Assembly (NCBI GenBank): GCA_036703275.1
Contig: DATNPK010000112.1
Location: 62,001 to 126,000 of the forward strand
Origin: Coleofasciculaceae cyanobacterium
Lineage (GTDB): Bacteria > Cyanobacteriota > Cyanobacteriia > Cyanobacteriales > Xenococcaceae
Length of the DNA stretch: 64,000 nucleotides
Direction of reading: 5' to 3'
In this document: piece by piece, positions 7,448 to 16,932 of the stretch
How positions within the stretch are numbered: the first letter of the stretch is position 1
How the letters are laid out: every line of letters starts with the position of its first letter
The notes under the pieces: generated by a model
The model's input: only the letters and a program-made list of their open reading frames with translations
Database searches by the model: none
What the model was told of the DNA's origin: nothing
Translations under genes and position numbers: made by a program

Positions 7448-8896
7448 CTATTCAACCATCACTATCATTGTCGCAAATTCCGGCTAATAGTTTACAGCTC
7501 GACAGTGTCTTTACGGAAATTTTTAAGCAGCTTCGTACCCTCACAACAGAAGAAGAGACGCTACAGGCTGGAGTTGAGATCGTACATCAAATTTTGATCA
7601 GGCGATCGCGCTGTAGTCTATAGTTTGCAGTCAGATTCATATTGTAAAATTGTCGCTGAAGCCATAACTGCTGGCTATAGTGAAACTTTGGGGGCAACAA
7701 TTAAAGATCCCTGTTTCCAGGCGGGATATATTGAAAAATATCGCCAGGGAAGAGTTCGAGCAATTACTGATATTTATCAATCGGGAATTGATCCTTGTCA
7801 TATTGAAAATCTGGAAAAGATTGAGCTTAAATCTAATTTAGTCGTGCCAATAGTTCGCCAAGATAATTCTCTGTATGGACTATTGGTAATGCATCAATGT
7901 TCGGGAAAACGCTTGTGGCAGCAATCAGAAGTAGAATTTGTACTCCAGGTAGCAAATTGGCTTATGGCGCAAATATCTCAGCAACAGGCACGCTTAGATT
8001 TAGCATCTCGGCTGGAGAATATTCAGCAAGCTCAGGAAATAGTTGCTGCTGCCGTTCAAAAAATACATAGTGCCACAACAAGCTCAGAAGTATTGCAGCA
8101 GGGGGTAGATCGCGCAAGAGAAATCTTAAACTGCGATCGCGTTGTGGTCTATTGTTTGCAAGACCAAAGTATGGGAGAAATTGTCTGTGAGGCTACCGTC
8201 TCTGCTTTAGCCCCAATTTTGGGCAGCGTCATTAAAGATCCTTGTTTTGAATTTCGCTACATTGATAAATATCAGCAGGGTAGAATTAGCTCATTTCCTA
8301 ACATTTACGAAGCAGGTATGACTGATTGCTATGTTGAAAACCTGGCAAAAATAGGCGTAAGATCTAATTTAGTCGCTCCGATTAATTGGGATAATGGAAT
8401 AATATATGGGTTGCTGGTGGCTCATCAGTGCTTTAGCTTCAAAGACTGGCAACCTGAAGAAATTGAACAGTTTAAGCAAATTGCTTTCCATACGGGCTTA
8501 TCTCTCTCAAAAGCCAAGCTCAAAGAACAGTTTCAGACAATCGAGGCTGGATTGAGTCAGCTAGATCACGTTAAAGATGCTATTGTCATAGCAAAGTCAA
8601 AAGTTCAGCAGATTAAGCAACCAATCGAGTATAGTGGCAAAATTTTAGTAGAGGTTAATAACCTAAATAAACTGCTAGAGCGCGAAATTAATCAAATTAA
8701 TCAAAACACCTCGATACAAACAAAGAAAGATACTAAATTAATTCAAATTATTATTAGAAAGCTATTAATTATTACCGCTAAGCTAAGACGACCTTTGATT
8801 GCAGTTAATAGTAGTGGGGATGAAGCAAATACAATTTTATATGAAGCGATCGCTTCATATACAAAGATCCCGAGCTTAAGTATAATTAATTTTTAG
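7444..8896 (+). pseudogene. Double-GAF cyanobacteriochrome-like protein, frameshifted
   Basis: Two tandem GAF domains broken by one extra base within 7597-7603, next to a HIP1 site. The ATG at 7444 opens a frame that ends at TAG 7621-7623 after about 59 residues; the frame resumes as DRAVVYSLQ and runs to 8896. Restored, GAF1 and GAF2 align well (HQIL..DRAVVY against REILNCDRVVVY). Each holds a DPCF motif and, exactly 28 residues on, a second Cys (C-H in GAF1, C-Y in GAF2), the arrangement of DXCF-type cyanobacteriochromes. After GAF2 comes a helical, Lys/Ile-rich tail with no kinase, GGDEF or MCP domain. It may be a sequencing error, a programmed shift or a decaying gene; translation could also start at TTG 7625, losing part of GAF1. 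Confidence 0.75.
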
Positions 8897-8916
8897 TTAT
8901 TAATTTAATTTAAATT

Positions 8917-8960
8917 AAGGGTGTAATTTGGCTTCACATAGCAGCCGATATTACACCCTT
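8917..8960. terminator. Inverted repeat after GAF gene, possible terminator
   Basis: An 11-base perfect stem, AAGGGTGTAAT (8917-8927) with ATTACACCCTT (8950-8960), encloses a 22-base loop. It lies 20 bases after the GAF gene stop. There is no clean U-run, so it may be a weak terminator or the footprint of a lost element. Confidence 0.5.
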
Positions 8961-9259
8961 TGTAATTTCAACAAACTATGATTCAATATTCAAAGTGTAG
9001 CCAAATTTTTACTTTTTTTTGGGATGGTTGAATCAATCAACAATAAATCCTGGAAACAGCATACTGTATTGCGCGTTAAAAAAGATTTGCGTTATCTATT
9101 GGTCTAAAACGAGTGTGTTTAGGCAACTTAGCAGATATCAGTCAAATTATTAGCAAGCAGAATATTATATAAATATTGCTGGATTAAAATCATTGGCATA
9201 TTTTATAAGGCTACATCCTAAATATAGAAAAAGTATCATAGGGAAAATTAAATAGATTT
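8961..9259. other. Gene-free stretch before the glycosyltransferase
   Basis: About 300 AT-rich bases. A 26-codon frame starts at the ATG near 9023 and another short open stretch lies at about 9100-9170. Neither matches a family I recognise, and both may be remnants. No hairpin or promoter can be asserted. Confidence 0.4.
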
Positions 9260-10336
9260 ATGAATCCAGAAGTATCCATCATCATTCCTGCCTACAATAG
9301 CCAGGAATATGTTTCACAAGCTTTAAAATCTGTTTTTAACCAAAGCTATACCAATTTGGAAGTAATTCTCGTAGATGATGCTTCTACCGACTCTACCGTT
9401 AAGATCGCAGGCAGTTTTCTTGATAAAAGATTAAAAATCATCAAAAATAATCGCAATAGAGGCGTAAGCTATGGACGCAACCGAGGTATCGAGCAGGCAA
9501 AGGGCAAATGGATTGCACTTTTAGACTCTGACGACTGGTATGCGCCAGAGCGAATCGAAAAACTGCTGGAGATAGCCGAGGAAAAAGATGCAGACTTGAT
9601 TGCCGACGATCTATTTCTGATTAGAGACGGTGAACAGCAACCCTGGAGTACGTTGCTATCTGAGAGTCCTCAAGAGCGACTGTTAGAGATCCCATTCATC
9701 GATGCGGTGAAATTTGTTGCCAGCGATCGCCTACCGCCGATAAATGCCCAACGAAATTGGAGTTTGGGCTATACCAAACCAATAATTAGACGCAAATTTT
9801 TACTCAAAAACAAGATTCGGTACGACGAAAATATTAGAGTGGGCGAAGATTTTGCGCTTTATTTGGAATGTCTCAGACGAAAAGCGCGTTTTCACCTAAT
9901 TAGTCAGTCTTATTACTATTATCGAACCAGGGTTTCATCTCTTTCGACGAGAAAACCAACTGAATACCTATCTCAGTCTTGTCAAATAACTAAAAGCTTT
10001 ATCTATCAAGAAGTTAATTCACAAACTGACTCAAAGTTGCTTCAGGCTTTATGGCAAAATCTAATTATTTTTCAGAAAAGACTGGCGTACTATCGGTTGC
10101 TAGAAAGTGCCAAAGAAAAAAAGTTACTGCAAGTTATTCAACAAATAATTGCCAGTCCTGAGGTCTTACAAGATTTATCCCAAAAGTTGATTATGGTCTT
10201 AACTAAAAAGCTCTTCAATATTCGGGAAACCAAGAAAAATAGTCAGGTGAATTTTGCTGCAAATAAAGTGCAGCCTGCTTATCGCAGCACCAAAAAATCG
10301 CTTCAAAGCGAGCTAAAATCAGCTAAATTGCTTTAA
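9260..10336 (+). CDS. Family 2 glycosyltransferase
   Basis: A 358-residue protein with an N-terminal GT-A domain (about residues 1-230) and a helical tail. VSIIIPAYNS starts the nucleotide-binding strand, VDDASTDST binds the nucleotide, and D89-S-D-D92 is the metal-binding DxD motif. GRNRGIEQAKGKWIALLD links them. VGEDFALYLECLRRKA (about 195-210) is the ED acceptor motif. Enzymes of this type add sugars to exopolysaccharide, O-antigen or glycolipids. The C-terminal 120 residues are Lys/Gln-rich, with no membrane helix. It stands alone, so the sugar and acceptor are unknown. Confidence 0.85.
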   Translation: MNPEVSIIIPAYNSQEYVSQALKSVFNQSYTNLEVILVDDASTDSTVKIAGSFLDKRLKIIKNNRNRGVSYGRNRGIEQAKGKWIALLDSDDWYAPERIEKLLEIAEEKDADLIADDLFLIRDGEQQPWSTLLSESPQERLLEIPFIDAVKFVASDRLPPINAQRNWSLGYTKPIIRRKFLLKNKIRYDENIRVGEDFALYLECLRRKARFHLISQSYYYYRTRVSSLSTRKPTEYLSQSCQITKSFIYQEVNSQTDSKLLQALWQNLIIFQKRLAYYRLLESAKEKKLLQVIQQIIASPEVLQDLSQKLIMVLTKKLFNIRETKKNSQVNFAANKVQPAYRSTKKSLQSELKSAKLL

Positions 10337-10394
10337 GGCATAGTCAGCGTAGGTTAATAATTATCTAAGGCTCTGGCAGCAGGCTGGTGTAAGC

Positions 10395-11771
10395 TTATGA
10401 TTTGTAATTTCGACTCAACTTATTTACTACAGCTACAAAACGACCTAAAAAAAGTATAGCTGCGATAGCTAATCCAATAGACTGTCCGAGCCACAAGCCG
10501 ATTCCTCCCATCCCCCGCTCGAAGCCAAGAATATAGCCTGTAGTCAAACCAATACCCCAAAATGCAGGAATGCTCAACAGCAAAGGAATTTCAGGATCTT
10601 GAAGTCCTTGAAGTACGCCATAAACTATCTTTTGCATCCCGTCTAGGATTAGGGCGATCACACCAATAGTTAACAGAGGGGAAGCCATCTTAATTACGGA
10701 TATATTAGCAGGATCATTTAGATCTAGATAGAGTCCGATAATTGACTGAGGAAAAAATATTATGGCGATCGCCACCAGAATATTAAAGACTAGTCCGACT
10801 GCAATACTGAGATATCCCGCTCTTTGAATACCTTTAAGATCTTTTTCGCCAAACCATTGTCCAACCCTGACCATGGCAGCATAAGATATCCCCAAAGGAA
10901 TCATAAATAAAATAACGATTGTTTGCAACACTATTTGATGAGCAGCTAGTGCTTCTGTTCCTAATGCACCCATGAGATAAGTAATGATGGCAAATAGTCC
11001 TGACTCTAAGGCGATAAAAATGCCAACTGGAGTGCCAAGTTTAATCAATTTCCAGATTATCGCTGGCTGAAACTGATTTAGCCGAGAAAATAACTGATAG
11101 GTTTTTAACTGAGGATGCCGAATTAGATAAATTACTAAGGCAAAAAACATCCCCCAGAAAGTAATCACGCTAGCGATCGCCAAGCCCGCTATTCCTAAAC
11201 GAGGAAAACCCAACTTACCAAAAGCGAGAATATAGTTACCCGTAACGTTAAATAGCGTTCCCGCAGCAACAATAACCATAATTGGGCGGACATGAGACAA
11301 ACCAGAGATTACTCCTCGCAGCAGCATAAAGCCCAAAGCGGGAAAGCAAGCCCAAACCATGATATCTAAATAAGTATTGGCTAAAGTTACGGCGACAAGA
11401 TCTTGTCCTTGCTGTAGCAAGAGTGAATCAACTTTGGCAACTATAACCGCGATCGGCATTGTTAGCAGCAAGACTAACCAAAATCCCTGACTGGTTATCA
11501 AGGCAATGCGATTTTTTTGATTTGCACCATAAGCTTCCGCAACTAAAGGAGTAACCACCATCACCACTCCTCCAGCAATACCAATGAGAGTCATTAAAGT
11601 AATCGAAGCCAAACCTCCCGCAGCTAGGGTTGATGCCCCTAAACGACCCATCATCAGGGTGTCAAAAAAGCCCGTAAGCGCTTGCGCTAGCTGTGCGCCA
11701 GTCAATGGAATTGCTAAGGAGAGCAATTGTTTTGTCTCCCGATATAGCAGAGAAGATTTATCGAACTGCAC
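10395..11771 (-). CDS. MATE family multidrug/Na+ antiporter
   Basis: A 458-residue inner-membrane protein with twelve predicted helices in two similar halves. The first helix reads LLSLAIPLTGAQLAQALTGF and is followed by DTLMMGRLGASTLAAGGLAS, the MatE domain signature; the second half repeats it as LIKLGTPVGIFIALESGLF and ALGTEALAAHQIVLQ. MATE proteins of the NorM branch expel cationic drugs or metabolites in exchange for Na+ or H+. The start is GTG 11771; no in-frame ATG lies close to the domain start. Substrate unknown. Confidence 0.9.
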   Translation of the reverse strand: MQFDKSSLLYRETKQLLSLAIPLTGAQLAQALTGFFDTLMMGRLGASTLAAGGLASITLMTLIGIAGGVVMVVTPLVAEAYGANQKNRIALITSQGFWLVLLLTMPIAVIVAKVDSLLLQQGQDLVAVTLANTYLDIMVWACFPALGFMLLRGVISGLSHVRPIMVIVAAGTLFNVTGNYILAFGKLGFPRLGIAGLAIASVITFWGMFFALVIYLIRHPQLKTYQLFSRLNQFQPAIIWKLIKLGTPVGIFIALESGLFAIITYLMGALGTEALAAHQIVLQTIVILFMIPLGISYAAMVRVGQWFGEKDLKGIQRAGYLSIAVGLVFNILVAIAIIFFPQSIIGLYLDLNDPANISVIKMASPLLTIGVIALILDGMQKIVYGVLQGLQDPEIPLLLSIPAFWGIGLTTGYILGFERGMGGIGLWLGQSIGLAIAAILFLGRFVAVVNKLSRNYKS

Positions 11772-11989
11772 AATTAAACCTGGCTAATATATTTGAGCTT
11801 TGATTAATTGGAAAATTTGATGGGAAATTTAACAACGCTGATCTACAAAAGCGATCGCCTTCAACCGAAAATTAGCTTGCTTTCTCTTATAGAGTGGGTA
11901 AAAACCAAGAGTAGAAATCAAACAGTTAAATAAAGCAATTGGCTCGCGTAGTACTTACGTAATAATTATCTAGATTTAATAGGTGTCGA

Positions 11990-13714
11990 TCAAACCTCGC
12001 GATCAAAGCCAAATTTATCTTTAATTTGAGAATTGAAGTATTGACCAACAGAACTAGTTTCTTTTAACTCTTGATAAATAGATTCAGGAACATCAGCGTA
12101 TTTATAAACGCTACCGTTACCAAAAACAAGGCGGAGAGTTTTTTGCGCGACATCGTAGTCAAAAGATTTAACGGCAGTACTTTGATTTTTGAGCAGAGGA
12201 AAGGCAATCACGTCACGAATGCTAGGAGAGTCAGTCAACAGCATTACTAAGCGATCAATGCCGATACCCAAACCACCTGTAGGAGGCATTCCATACTCTA
12301 AGGCTGCCAAAAAGTCCTCATCAATATCTTGCGCTTCTAAGTCTCCTGCTGCTTTCTTTGCGGCTTGGGCTTCTAACCTTGCACGTTGATCTAAAGGATC
12401 GGTTAACTCCGAGAAGCTGTTGGCGGTTTCTCTGCCCACCATAAACAGCTCAAATCTTTCTACCAATCCTGGTTTATCTCGATGGGGTTTAGCCAGGGGT
12501 GATATTTCTACGGGATAGTCAATTACAAAAGTAGGCTGAATCAGAGTAGTTTCTACTTTTTGTTCAAAAGCCTCGTTGAGCAATTTACCAATAGTTTGAC
12601 AGTCTGCGGGTACTTCAATTCCTGCCTCTTTTGCTGCGGTTTTCGCCGAGTCGAAGTCATCGAACTGAGCAAAATCTACTCCCGTAGCATCGCGAACAAC
12701 TTCTTGCATAGTTACTCTGCGCCAGGGAAGAGTCAGATCTACTTCTTGCCCCTGATAAGTAACTTTATTCATACCAAGAACTTCTTGCGCCACATCGCTA
12801 ATCATGTTTTCCGTTAAGATCATCATGTCGTGATAGTCAGCATAAGCCTGATAGACCTCAATCGAAGTAAATTCAGGATTGTGACGAGTAGATACCCCTT
12901 CGTTACGGAAAATTCTACCCATCTCAAAGACACGTTCAAAACCACCGACAATTAACCTTTTGAGGTGTAATTCAGTGGCGATGCGGAGATAGAGATCCAT
13001 CTCCAAGGTATTGTGATAGGTAATAAAAGGACGAGCTTCTGCACCCCCAGCTTCGCTTTGTAAAACAGGGGTTTCAATTTCTAAAAAATCTCTAGTTTCT
13101 AGGTAACGGCGGATTGCAGCCGTGATCTTGGCTCGAACGCGGAAAGTTTGTCTTACCTGAGGGTTAACAATTAGATCTACATAACGCTGGCGATAACGTT
13201 TTTCGGTATCAGTTAAACCATGCCATTTATCAGGCAGGGGTAACAAAGATTTAGTCAGGATTTGAAACTCGTTGACGTAAACGGAAAGCTCGCCTTTTTC
13301 GGTTCTTTTGATCGTACCTTTGACACCCAAAATATCACCTGTGTCCGACAGCTTTTTCAGGTGATTGAACGCCCCGACTAACTCGTCTGACATGGTATTG
13401 TTGATTCTTTTTTTATCTAGGTAAAGCTGGATTTTTCCTGTTTCGTCTTGCAGTTCAAAAAACGCCAGCTTACCAAAAACACGACGAGCAATAATCCTAC
13501 CAGCGATCGCCACTAGATCTTCAACCTCTTCTCCCGCAGCCAGATCGACATATTTTGACTGTAATTCAGCAGCATGATGACTCGATTCCCACTTATAAGC
13601 ATAAGGATTTAAGCCCAACTCCTTGATTTGGGCTACCTTTTCAATTCTGGTGGCACGAATTTCTTCTAGGTTAGAACCACTCTGGGATTGGTTGGGTGAT
13701 TTGTCTTCTGCCAT
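11990..13714 (-). CDS. lysS: Lysyl-tRNA synthetase, class II, with C-terminal KTSC domain
   Basis: 574 residues, against about 500 for the usual enzyme. An N-terminal OB-fold anticodon-binding domain (about 60-170) contains [19 protein letters not shown]. The class II catalytic core has motif 2 ([15 protein letters not shown]) and motif 3 ([15 protein letters not shown]). It charges tRNA-Lys with lysine using ATP. The last 65 residues (510-574) are a KTSC domain, recognisable by [25 protein letters not shown] and [19 protein letters not shown] also occurs as a small free-standing protein; its role on LysRS is unknown. It is a stand-alone gene divergent from the lipoprotein dehydrogenase gene. 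Confidence 0.95.
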   Translation of the reverse strand: MAEDKSPNQSQSGSNLEEIRATRIEKVAQIKELGLNPYAYKWESSHHAAELQSKYVDLAAGEEVEDLVAIAGRIIARRVFGKLAFFELQDETGKIQLYLDKKRINNTMSDELVGAFNHLKKLSDTGDILGVKGTIKRTEKGELSVYVNEFQILTKSLLPLPDKWHGLTDTEKRYRQRYVDLIVNPQVRQTFRVRAKITAAIRRYLETRDFLEIETPVLQSEAGGAEARPFITYHNTLEMDLYLRIATELHLKRLIVGGFERVFEMGRIFRNEGVSTRHNPEFTSIEVYQAYADYHDMMILTENMISDVAQEVLGMNKVTYQGQEVDLTLPWRRVTMQEVVRDATGVDFAQFDDFDSAKTAAKEAGIEVPADCQTIGKLLNEAFEQKVETTLIQPTFVIDYPVEISPLAKPHRDKPGLVERFELFMVGRETANSFSELTDPLDQRARLEAQAAKKAAGDLEAQDIDEDFLAALEYGMPPTGGLGIGIDRLVMLLTDSPSIRDVIAFPLLKNQSTAVKSFDYDVAQKTLRLVFGNGSVYKYADVPESIYQELKETSSVGQYFNSQIKDKFGFDREV

Positions 13715-13887
13715 TACTACTAAAATTTATGAGGATAGAATTAATCTAGCTGTCTATTGTCAATTACACTTCCTCTTTGAGTGATTGAAGGAAAATGCGG
13801 TTTATAATTTTGACAAACAGTATTGAATTATAACGTATCAAAGACCTTTAACTGACTTGATTTTTCGCCTTTATGCTGAATTGTTAG

Positions 13888-15198
13888 ATGTTTATCCAGC
13901 CCAGAAACATAACTATTACTTTAGGATTGGCTGCCGTTGTAACAGGCTGTAATTTAATTCCTCCTGCCTCAGTTGCCGATTCTGCTACCCAATCACCACA
14001 GACGACGATTACGACTCAGCCTTTAACTCCCAGCCCAATTAAAATTACCTTAGCTGATTTACCCGAACCATATGCTACCGAGTCCGCTAGCAATTCTCCC
14101 AACGTAATTCCAGTACCCGATAATCCTGTATTGCAAGTTCCTCCTGGATTTAGCGTCAATGTATTTGCAGATAATTTACCAGGTGTGCGCTGGATGAATG
14201 TGACTCCAGACGGGGACGTATTGGCGGTACAGTCTAAGCAAAATACAATTACTCTCTTACAGGATAAGGATCTCGATGGGGTTGCCGAAGTTAAACAGAC
14301 ATTTGCCGATCGCCAAAATAATCTCGATCAGCCTTTAGGAATAACTTTTGCTGGGGGTTCTTTTTATGTTGCTAATACAGGCGAAGTTTTACGGTTTGAC
14401 TATCAACCAGGACAGCTAAAGCTTGACGGGACAGGAACAGAAATTACCCAACTAACACCAGGGGGATACAACCAACACTGGACCCGTAACGTGGTTACTT
14501 CTCCAAAGGGCGATCGACTCTATGTTTCAGTTGGTTCTCGTTCTAATGTTGAATCAGAAGAACTACCCCGCGCCTCAATTCAGGTAATGAACTTGGATGG
14601 TTCATCACGTTCTACCTATGCTTATGGTTTGCGTAACCCCGTTGGCTTAGATTTCCATCCCGTTACAGGAGAACTTTTTGCCACGGTAAATGAAAGAGAT
14701 CAGCTAGGAGATGACTTAGTACCAGATTATTTGACTCAGGTCGAACAGGGTGGCTTTTATGGGTGGCCTTATGCCTATCTCTCGCCTAACTTACTCGATC
14801 CGCGCCGTATGCAGGGAAATAAGAGCGAAGAACCCGATTTGGCAGCTAAAACTATTACTCCTGATGTCTTGTTTCAGGCTCATTCGGCAGCCTTGGGGGT
14901 GCAGTTTTACGCTCAACAGCAATTCCCGCAAAAGTATCATAACGGCGCGTTTGTGGCATTCCGTGGCTCATGGAATCGCGATCGCGGGACGGGATATAAG
15001 ATTGTTTTTGTTCCCTTTGGCGAAGATCACCAACCTCTGGGATATTATGAAGATTTTTTAACCGGCTTTTTGACTAAACCAGATGGACCAGATACTTTTG
15101 CTCGTCCCGTGGGTTTACAAGTCATGCCAGATGGTAGTTTGCTGCTGGCCGAAGATGGTAATAATCGGATTTATCGCATCAGCTACCAGGGAAGCTAA
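13888..15198 (+). CDS. Lipoprotein PQQ-type glucose/sorbosone dehydrogenase family protein
   Basis: 436 residues. The N-terminus is a lipoprotein signal ending in V-T-G-C at residues 18-21, so the mature protein is probably lipid-anchored. A Pro/Thr/Ser-rich linker (about 22-80) leads to a six-bladed beta-propeller of the GSDH family: LQVPPGFSVNVFADNLPGVRWM, AYGLRNPVGLDFHP, GGFYGWPYAY and GSWNRDRGTGYKI. Relatives oxidise aldose sugars or sorbosone with bound PQQ; cyanobacteria often lack PQQ synthesis, so cofactor and activity are uncertain. It ends before a strong hairpin shared with the convergent ferredoxin gene. Confidence 0.8.
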   Translation: MFIQPRNITITLGLAAVVTGCNLIPPASVADSATQSPQTTITTQPLTPSPIKITLADLPEPYATESASNSPNVIPVPDNPVLQVPPGFSVNVFADNLPGVRWMNVTPDGDVLAVQSKQNTITLLQDKDLDGVAEVKQTFADRQNNLDQPLGITFAGGSFYVANTGEVLRFDYQPGQLKLDGTGTEITQLTPGGYNQHWTRNVVTSPKGDRLYVSVGSRSNVESEELPRASIQVMNLDGSSRSTYAYGLRNPVGLDFHPVTGELFATVNERDQLGDDLVPDYLTQVEQGGFYGWPYAYLSPNLLDPRRMQGNKSEEPDLAAKTITPDVLFQAHSAALGVQFYAQQQFPQKYHNGAFVAFRGSWNRDRGTGYKIVFVPFGEDHQPLGYYEDFLTGFLTKPDGPDTFARPVGLQVMPDGSLLLAEDGNNRIYRISYQGS

Positions 15199-15204
15199 CA
15201 TTGT

Positions 15205-15231
15205 AGGGGCAAGGCACTGCTACTTGCCCCT
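15205..15231. terminator. Hairpin between convergent genes
   Basis: A nine-base perfect stem, AGGGGCAAG (15205-15213) with CTTGCCCCT (15223-15231), and a nine-base loop. It lies six bases after the dehydrogenase stop and before the end of the convergent ferredoxin gene. There is no long U-run, but position and strength suit a two-way terminator. Confidence 0.6.
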
Positions 15232-15244
15232 GCTACTATAAATA

Positions 15245-15649
15245 TCAAAGATTGGTAGAAATAGCAGCCACAGGACAGGTGGGAATACATTGTTCACAAA
15301 CAATACAGCGCGATCGCCGAAAATCTAACCTAAAGGTTTCTGGGTTTAAGACTAAAGCCTGAGTTGGACATACCCCCGTACATAAACCGCAATCCACGCA
15401 GCTAGCTTCATCAATGGCAATCTCGCCACTGGCGGAAAAAACTTGAAAATCGCCCATCCTCATCCATTCAATCGCAGCATCAATCTGATCGATGTCTCCC
15501 TGCAACTCCACTACCAATTTACCGATCTGATTAGGCGCAACCTGAGCGCGAATTATATTTGTAGCAACATTAAACTCTTTGGCTAAACGATAAGTAAGGG
15601 GAATTTGAATTGCTGTCCTGGGAACAGTTATGGTTACTCGTTTTTTCAT
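15245..15649 (-). CDS. NIL domain 2[4Fe-4S] ferredoxin
   Basis: 134 residues. The first 78 form a NIL domain, the small ligand-binding fold found after methionine-importer ATPases; the rest is a bacterial ferredoxin with two [4Fe-4S] sites. Cluster cysteines are C84, C87, C90 and C94 (CVDCGLCTGVCP) and C115, C118, C121 and C125 (CIVCEQCIPTCP). All eight are present, so both clusters should form. NIL-ferredoxin fusions are widespread in cyanobacteria and are suspected to link sulfur or amino-acid sensing to electron transfer; that role is inference. It is divergent from txlA, 78 bases apart. Confidence 0.85.
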   Translation of the reverse strand: MKKRVTITVPRTAIQIPLTYRLAKEFNVATNIIRAQVAPNQIGKLVVELQGDIDQIDAAIEWMRMGDFQVFSASGEIAIDEASCVDCGLCTGVCPTQALVLNPETFRLDFRRSRCIVCEQCIPTCPVAAISTNL

Positions 15650-15727
15650 AGATAGTCATCGATTATAGATAGAATAAGAAGCGCGAGTGAATAAATATAA
15701 TAAATATATCGATCTATAAATTTACTA

Positions 15728-16294
15728 ATGAGCGAGAAACAGCCAGAACCATCAGTTAATAATTCTATTAGAAACATTATAATTGCGCTCGCCGCCATTA
15801 TTTTAAGCGTTGCTTTGTTTTTGGGTTTACAAACCGAGGCTAGTGACTCATCTTTAGAATCTCAGGTTAAACAATCTACTCCTTTGTCAGTAGCTTTAAA
15901 TAACCATAAGCCTACCTTGACTGAGTTTTATGCTGACTGGTGTACTAGTTGTCAGGCAATGGCAGGAGATTTGGCGCAAATCAAAGCAGAATATGGCGAT
16001 CGGCTTAATTTTGTGATGCTCAACGTAGACAACACCAAATGGCTACCTGAAATGCTACGCTATCGAGTTGATGGTATTCCCCATTTTCTATTTATGAACG
16101 AACAGGGGCAAGCGATCGCTGAAGCAATTGGCGAACAACCCCGTGGCATCCTAGAAGCTGATTTGGAGGCTCTAATTGCTAATAACCCCATTCCCTACGC
16201 TAACAACAGAGGTCAAATTTCTCAGGTTGAGGCCAAAGTAACGGTTACCAATGATACTACTGATACTCGCAGTCATGGAACAACGGTCGAGTAA
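15728..16294 (+). CDS. txlA: Membrane-anchored thioredoxin, TxlA/HCF164 family
   Basis: 188 residues. One transmembrane helix (about 14-34) anchors a thioredoxin domain facing the thylakoid lumen or periplasm. The active site is W71-C-T-S-C75 in TEFYADWCTSCQAM, with the cis-proline strand RVDGIPHFLFMN. HCF164/TxlA-type proteins carry reducing power across the membrane, for example for cytochrome b6f haem attachment; CTSC rather than CGPC is usual for this branch. The C-terminus carries a short polar Thr-rich tail. Confidence 0.85.
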   Translation: MSEKQPEPSVNNSIRNIIIALAAIILSVALFLGLQTEASDSSLESQVKQSTPLSVALNNHKPTLTEFYADWCTSCQAMAGDLAQIKAEYGDRLNFVMLNVDNTKWLPEMLRYRVDGIPHFLFMNEQGQAIAEAIGEQPRGILEADLEALIANNPIPYANNRGQISQVEAKVTVTNDTTDTRSHGTTVE

Positions 16295-16363
16295 TTAGAC
16301 CTGTCTTGAAAATAGGGGGCAGAAGAAAGTAAGGAATAAAGAGCAGTATAATTCCTTTCATTA

Positions 16364-16437
16364 ACTCATTCAAAAGTCACTCATTCAAAAGTATGAAGTC
16401 CCCTAGTCACCCCGTCCCCCAGTCCCCTAGTCTCCCA
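16364..16437 (+). repeat. Tandem 15-base repeat and CCCC(T/A)GTC tract
   Basis: ACTCATTCAAAAGT occurs at 16364-16377 and 16379-16392, a 15-base period. From about 16399 a pyrimidine-rich tract repeats the theme CCCCTAGTC / CCCCCAGTC four times. Such tracts occur in intergenic DNA of several cyanobacteria and carry no gene. Confidence 0.7.
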
Positions 16438-16500
16438 GGTAAAAGCTAATAGCCAAAAACAATTCAACTTTATGTTTTACAAATAATTAGCGTACGCAAA

Positions 16501-16932
16501 ATGACTACAATTGTTAAGCACAGAAGAACGGGAAATGAATATATTTTGCTAAGCATTAACGGTGAAGCAGGTAAAGCTAATCCATCGCGTTTTATTAGTG
16601 AGCTTTTTAATCAAGAGAAGTCAGAAGCTTCCTGTTCGGCAACTGTTTGCGATGTTCAAGGAAATATGTTTCTAGCTTATATTGATGACTTAGTTGTCAC
16701 GCAAATAAACGGCAAAAAACCAGTCGAAATTTTGCCAGAACCTATTTACGAAGAGGCAAATAATTACCCCGAACAAACCAGTGATTTTGAGGATGAAGAG
16801 TTAGAAGAAGAACCCGATAATGCGCAAGATTCAACATCTGCCGAACCTAAAACTTCGTTTGTATATGGTCAGGGATCATCGGCTCAAAGTAATATTAATC
16901 ATGATTCTGATAATGATGATGATTGGATTTAA
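16501..16932 (+). CDS. Conserved hypothetical protein with acidic tail
   Basis: 143 residues. The first 75 form a compact, probably beta-rich part starting MTTIVKHRRTGNEYILLSI and including a single CSATVCD cysteine pair. The second half is disordered and very acidic (FEDEELEEEPDN, DSDNDDDWI), ending in a D-D-W-I motif. The gene at 43735 ends in a similar acidic E-E-W-I, which may be coincidence. Isolated between txlA and the RNA-binding protein gene. No function is assigned. Confidence 0.6.
   Translation: MTTIVKHRRTGNEYILLSINGEAGKANPSRFISELFNQEKSEASCSATVCDVQGNMFLAYIDDLVVTQINGKKPVEILPEPIYEEANNYPEQTSDFEDEELEEEPDNAQDSTSAEPKTSFVYGQGSSAQSNINHDSDNDDDWI

Noticed and set aside
12560-12817. 85-codon plus-strand frame
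   Set aside because: It lies inside lysS on the opposite strand, without start signal or family similarity.
13800-13840. TTGACA and TATAAC upstream of the lipoprotein dehydrogenase
   Set aside because: The spacing of 13 bases is too short for a standard sigma-70 type promoter.
16364-16437. Possible CRISPR-like tandem
   Set aside because: Only two copies of a 15-base unit and a pyrimidine tract; no regular spacers and no cas genes.
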